A stretch of 18,647 bases of DNA, from positions 1 to 18,647 of the forward strand of contig DDYM01000049.1 of assembly GCA_002347985.1 (NCBI GenBank), in the 5' to 3' direction. Source of the DNA: Bacteroidetes bacterium UBA2234. Its GTDB lineage: Bacteria; Bacteroidota; Bacteroidia; NS11-12g; UBA955. The notes under the pieces were generated by a model. It worked only from the letters and a program-made list of their open reading frames with translations. It ran no database searches and had not been told where the DNA came from. Numbering within the stretch: the first letter of the stretch is position 1; each line of letters starts with the position of its first letter. Position numbers and translations under genes: made by a program. Below are positions 15,692 through 18,647 of the stretch, one piece after another.

Positions 15692-16586
15692 CGGAGGCGC
15701 TGCAAACAGCACTCATGCAAAAACATCCTCCCACAGAAACTTTTTTATTGGGATTGAAGGAGATAATGTTCGAGAAAATATTGGCCGGTGGGGTGGCAAA
15801 CAATCCCCCATTTCGATTTTCGTTGATCACCAAATTAAACCAAGCAAAAACAACCGCATTGATAGAGTGTATTTCTAATCGAACGGTTTCGCCTGTCTTG
15901 TAGGATCTCAAGAAATCATTGACTTGGTTGTATCGAACAGGGTAAATGAAGAGTTTTCCATCTTGTCCATTGGACGTATTTCCCATATCGGCAGAAATAT
16001 TCAATTGATTAATGCTGTTTGAAAAAGTATCGTTTCGGAAAGTTTTGATCCAATAAAAATCGCCTTGACCCACCCTGTCGTTGGCATACAGTTCAACATA
16101 TTTGCCGGTGGTATTGATTGGAGGGCCATTTCCCACAACATCTACCAAGTGAAGCGAATCAATCACGGTGGTTGGATTCAATTTTGAAAAGCTCACCAAC
16201 GTGTCTTTGTCAACCACGACCAAAAGTGCATAATCATGTTCGATCGAAAATGTATCGCCTGTGAGTTTGTTTGGTACGAATTGATATTTCCCGTTATAGG
16301 CATATTTGAAGACGAACAATTTTGGAATCGACGTCGTTTGATCTACGATTGCCACTTGCGCATTGGCGATGGCAGGTTCCTTGCCTGTAGAATCAAAGTA
16401 CCCGATGCTACGTGTAAGGCGGATTATTTGGGTATCGGATTGGTTGTTGACGAATGCATCGACCACAATTTTGGGTGATTTGTTTACCACATCAACTTGA
16501 ATAACATCTTCACAGCCACTGAAAAGTGTAATGGCTAACACTGCGATGAGGATATTGAAAAGGGGGGAGCGAAGTTTCATTTTCAT
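15678..16586 (-). CDS. DUF4249-type outer-membrane lipoprotein, partner of the TonB-dependent receptor
   Basis: A 302-residue predicted lipoprotein: signal 1-24, lipobox Cys25 (LFSGC) followed by Glu-Asp. The mature start 'VIQVDVVNKSPKIVVDAFV' and the closing 'NGGLFATPPANIFSNI ... GG.F..SAV' pattern resemble DUF4249 proteins, which are encoded beside TonB-dependent receptors in Bacteroidota and have no proven activity. An accessory role in capturing the receptor's ligand is inference. It starts 9 bases after the receptor's stop codon, so the two form an operon. The C-terminus carries a cysteine cluster C288-F-C290-M-S-A-V-C295, the only cysteines besides the lipobox. The stop codon lies inside the tail of uvrB (14-base convergent overlap). 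A second in-frame ATG two codons downstream is an equally good start. Confidence 0.8.
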   Translation of the reverse strand: MKMKLRSPLFNILIAVLAITLFSGCEDVIQVDVVNKSPKIVVDAFVNNQSDTQIIRLTRSIGYFDSTGKEPAIANAQVAIVDQTTSIPKLFVFKYAYNGKYQFVPNKLTGDTFSIEHDYALLVVVDKDTLVSFSKLNPTTVIDSLHLVDVVGNGPPINTTGKYVELYANDRVGQGDFYWIKTFRNDTFSNSINQLNISADMGNTSNGQDGKLFIYPVRYNQVNDFLRSYKTGETVRLEIHSINAVVFAWFNLVINENRNGGLFATPPANIFSNIISFNPNKKVSVGGCFCMSAVCSASVTIP

Positions 16587-16595
16587 CTGTGTTGG

Positions 16596-18647
16596 TTAGA
16601 ATTTGAAGTTGTAAGAAACGGCAGGGATGATACTGCCAATGACACTGTATCGAATGGCTGCATTTTGGCCAAGGTCCTTGTAATTGGTTGAGAAGTAAAT
16701 ACTAAACGGGTTTCGGCGATTGTAGGCATTGTAGCATGAGAACACCCAATAGCTTTCGAAGGTTTTGGTTTTTTTACGGGTGTAAGTGGCGCTCAAATCG
16801 AGTCGATGGTAGGCTGGGTTGCGAACGTTGTTTCTTGCGTTGGAACCAGCATCAGGAACTACATAGCCCTGCACAGAATACTGACCGGTGTAAAAGGTTG
16901 CGGGGGTACCTGTACTGAAAACGAAGTTGGCAGCAAATTCCCATTTCTGGTTGAATTGATATTGACTTACGATGTAAAGATTGTGCTTTCTATCGAACCG
17001 ATTGGGATACCAGTTGCCATCATTGATACCCGTCACCTGACGTTCAGACCTAGCCAACGTATAACTAACCCAACCCGTGAGCTTTCCATTGTTTTTCTTT
17101 ACATAGACTTCCATTCCATAGGCGCGACCGATGCCACGCAGGAGATCGGCTTCAAGTAATTCATTTAACAAAAGGCTTGCACCATCAATGTAATCCACTT
17201 GGTTCTGTAGTTTTTTGTAATACCCTTCGATATTGGTTTCGAAATCATTTGCTTTGCCAAAGTTCTTGAAGTAGCCTATGGCAACTTGGTCTGCAATTTC
17301 GGGTTTTACGTTATTGGTTGTGGGTTGCCAAACGTCGAATGGCACTGAGGCGGCGGTATTAGAGATCAGATGTAAATTCTGAACCATGCGGTTGTAGCCA
17401 CCTTTGATTGCGCTGCTTTTATTGAGTTGATATTTGAATCCCAAGCGGGGTTCTGGATTGATATAATTGGCAACAACTTGTCCTTTCGTTGTAGAATAAA
17501 CGCTATCCAACACACCTTGTTTTCCCGGTTCACGGTTAAACAAATACACTTTTCCTGGTCCTAAGTAGGCAAACTGACTCACTCGAATACCTGCTCTGAT
17601 GGAGAATCTGCCATTGGCGTTCCAATCATCTGAGATATAAACGGCATTTTCAACGGCATATCGATCTGGCAAACCGAACTTAAGATCTAAAGAGGATGAT
17701 TTTGCTTGTGCCTCACCGGGGATGAAGCGGTAGTACGTAGATTGACCACCAAAAGCCACAGTATTTTTGGGATTTAGAAAGTAGTTGAAATCAACTTTTG
17801 CGCTGTTATTGACAATGTTGCTTTTCCAATTAAATGTTACGTCGCGATTGGTGAATTCAAGGTTATAACGGTAGCGAGAGTAGTAGTAGGTGAAATTAGA
17901 AAACAACCTTTTGTTGAATACGTGGTTCCAGCGCGCTGTGGCTGTGGAGTTCCCCCATTTCACCCCAAACAAACCGGCGGCTTTGAAAACATCGTCGCCT
18001 ATATAGGTGGATATGAAAATATTGTCGCGCTTGTAACTGTAGTTGGCTTTTGCGGTTAAATCGTAGAAATAGAACTGACTACCCGACAAATTCTCGGGAA
18101 GGAAGGGTTTGGCCAATAAATCGATATAGGAGCGTCGGCCCGATACAATAAAACTTGATTTGGCTGGCGTTTTCAGGGGTTTTCTGAGTTCTTTGAGGTT
18201 GGGTTTTGTGAGCGGGCCTTCAACGGTGAAACGACTAAATATGGTTCCCATTCCGCCATTGGCTTGGTATTGACGTTTGTTTCCGTCCCGTGTTTTTACA
18301 TCGAGGGTAGAACTCAAACGTCCGCCGTAATTGGCTGGGATGCCTCCTTTCACGAGTTCAACATCTTTTACGGCATCGGGATTAAATATTGAAAAGAAAC
18401 CAAATAGGTGAGCGGAGTTGAAAACTGGGGCTTCGTCCATCAGGACAAGGTTTTGATCTATGCTTCCACCGCGGACGTTGAAACCCGAGGCACCTTCCCC
18501 AACAGTGGTTACGCCCGGGAGAAGTTGGATGCTTTTGATGACATCGGCTTCGCCTAAGAGGGCTGGGATTTTTTTGATGGTTTGACCTGAAATGTTCTGT
18601 GTGGAGATATCCAAAGACTTTACATTGTCGTTTTTCTTCGCTTTGAT
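16596..18647 (-). CDS. TonB-dependent outer-membrane receptor, C-terminal part (5' end outside window)
   Basis: The frame is open to the window edge, giving the last 683 residues. The TTG at 18614 is internal, not a start. Residues about 12-125 are the plug domain, with hallmarks of the Bacteroidota subfamily that follows a carboxypeptidase-like regulatory domain: 'GEADVIKSIQLLPGV', 'GASGFNVRGGSIDQNLVLMD', 'AHLFGFFSIFNPDAVKDVEL' and 'KGGIPANYGGRLSS'. The remainder is the 22-strand barrel, rich in alternating aromatic strands, ending '...PAVSYNFKF' with the terminal Phe of outer-membrane barrels. Such receptors import ligands with energy from TonB-ExbBD. It lacks a SusD neighbour; instead a DUF4249 lipoprotein gene follows after 9 bases. 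The ligand cannot be told from sequence. The TonB box and signal peptide lie outside the window. Confidence 0.92.
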   Translation of the reverse strand: MKAKKNDNVKSLDISTQNISGQTIKKIPALLGEADVIKSIQLLPGVTTVGEGASGFNVRGGSIDQNLVLMDEAPVFNSAHLFGFFSIFNPDAVKDVELVKGGIPANYGGRLSSTLDVKTRDGNKRQYQANGGMGTIFSRFTVEGPLTKPNLKELRKPLKTPAKSSFIVSGRRSYIDLLAKPFLPENLSGSQFYFYDLTAKANYSYKRDNIFISTYIGDDVFKAAGLFGVKWGNSTATARWNHVFNKRLFSNFTYYYSRYRYNLEFTNRDVTFNWKSNIVNNSAKVDFNYFLNPKNTVAFGGQSTYYRFIPGEAQAKSSSLDLKFGLPDRYAVENAVYISDDWNANGRFSIRAGIRVSQFAYLGPGKVYLFNREPGKQGVLDSVYSTTKGQVVANYINPEPRLGFKYQLNKSSAIKGGYNRMVQNLHLISNTAASVPFDVWQPTTNNVKPEIADQVAIGYFKNFGKANDFETNIEGYYKKLQNQVDYIDGASLLLNELLEADLLRGIGRAYGMEVYVKKNNGKLTGWVSYTLARSERQVTGINDGNWYPNRFDRKHNLYIVSQYQFNQKWEFAANFVFSTGTPATFYTGQYSVQGYVVPDAGSNARNNVRNPAYHRLDLSATYTRKKTKTFESYWVFSCYNAYNRRNPFSIYFSTNYKDLGQNAAIRYSVIGSIIPAVSYNFKF

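Noticed and set aside
15701..15715. Small GCTG/CAGC stem after the uvrB stop
   Set aside because: Only four pairs, inside the DUF4249 coding sequence and without a U-run; not enough for a terminator call.
1..18647. tRNA, rRNA, CRISPR array, insertion sequence or prophage
   Set aside because: None of the expected motifs, repeat spacing, transposase or integrase genes was seen, and genes fill almost all of the window.

Overview
This is an ordinary-looking stretch of a Bacteroidota chromosome, fully packed with genes and with no gap over about 115 bases. The phylum call rests on several independent signs. There is a peptidase with a C-terminal type IX secretion (T9SS) sorting domain, a TonB-dependent receptor paired with a DUF4249 lipoprotein, and a methionine synthase lacking the homocysteine domain. 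There is also a fused E1 alpha-beta 2-oxoacid dehydrogenase and a BamA of the Bacteroidota type. TAnnTTTG-like -7 promoter boxes lie just ahead of start codons, and Shine-Dalgarno sites are absent. I cannot place it below phylum level. No RNA gene, insertion sequence, prophage or CRISPR array was seen.

Layout: (1) 1-1740 (+), the 3' part of bamA, cut by the window edge. (2) 1796-4316 (-), a DMT/EamA transporter followed by an ALDH7-family aldehyde dehydrogenase. (3) 4431-8305 (+), a tight three-gene unit: a T9SS-secreted M1 metallopeptidase, an MbnP-like copper-binding lipoprotein, and an MbnH/MauG-like di-heme peroxidase lipoprotein. (4) 8384-13559 (-), fused E1 dehydrogenase then split-type metH. 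(5) 13646-15691 (+), uvrB. (6) 15678-18647 (-), a TonB-dependent receptor (5' end outside the window) and its DUF4249 partner, whose stop codon overlaps the end of uvrB.

The most interesting unit is region 3. MbnP and MbnH are known from methanotroph methanobactin operons, where the di-heme enzyme oxidises a tryptophan of MbnP to kynurenine to build a copper site. Here the pair has no methanobactin genes in view. It is translationally coupled to a secreted zinc peptidase, and both proteins carry lipoprotein signals with acidic residues close to the lipid-bearing cysteine. This suggests a cell-surface copper/peroxidase/peptidase module.

Other points worth a look are a perfect 12-bp-stem hairpin with a UUCG loop inside the ALDH coding sequence, an imperfect direct repeat flanking the transporter gene, and an Asn/Asp swap in the thiamine-diphosphate motif of the E1 enzyme. 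In addition, in five of six genes with a visible -7 box, the box sits only 4-7 bases from the start codon, which predicts leaderless or near-leaderless mRNAs.
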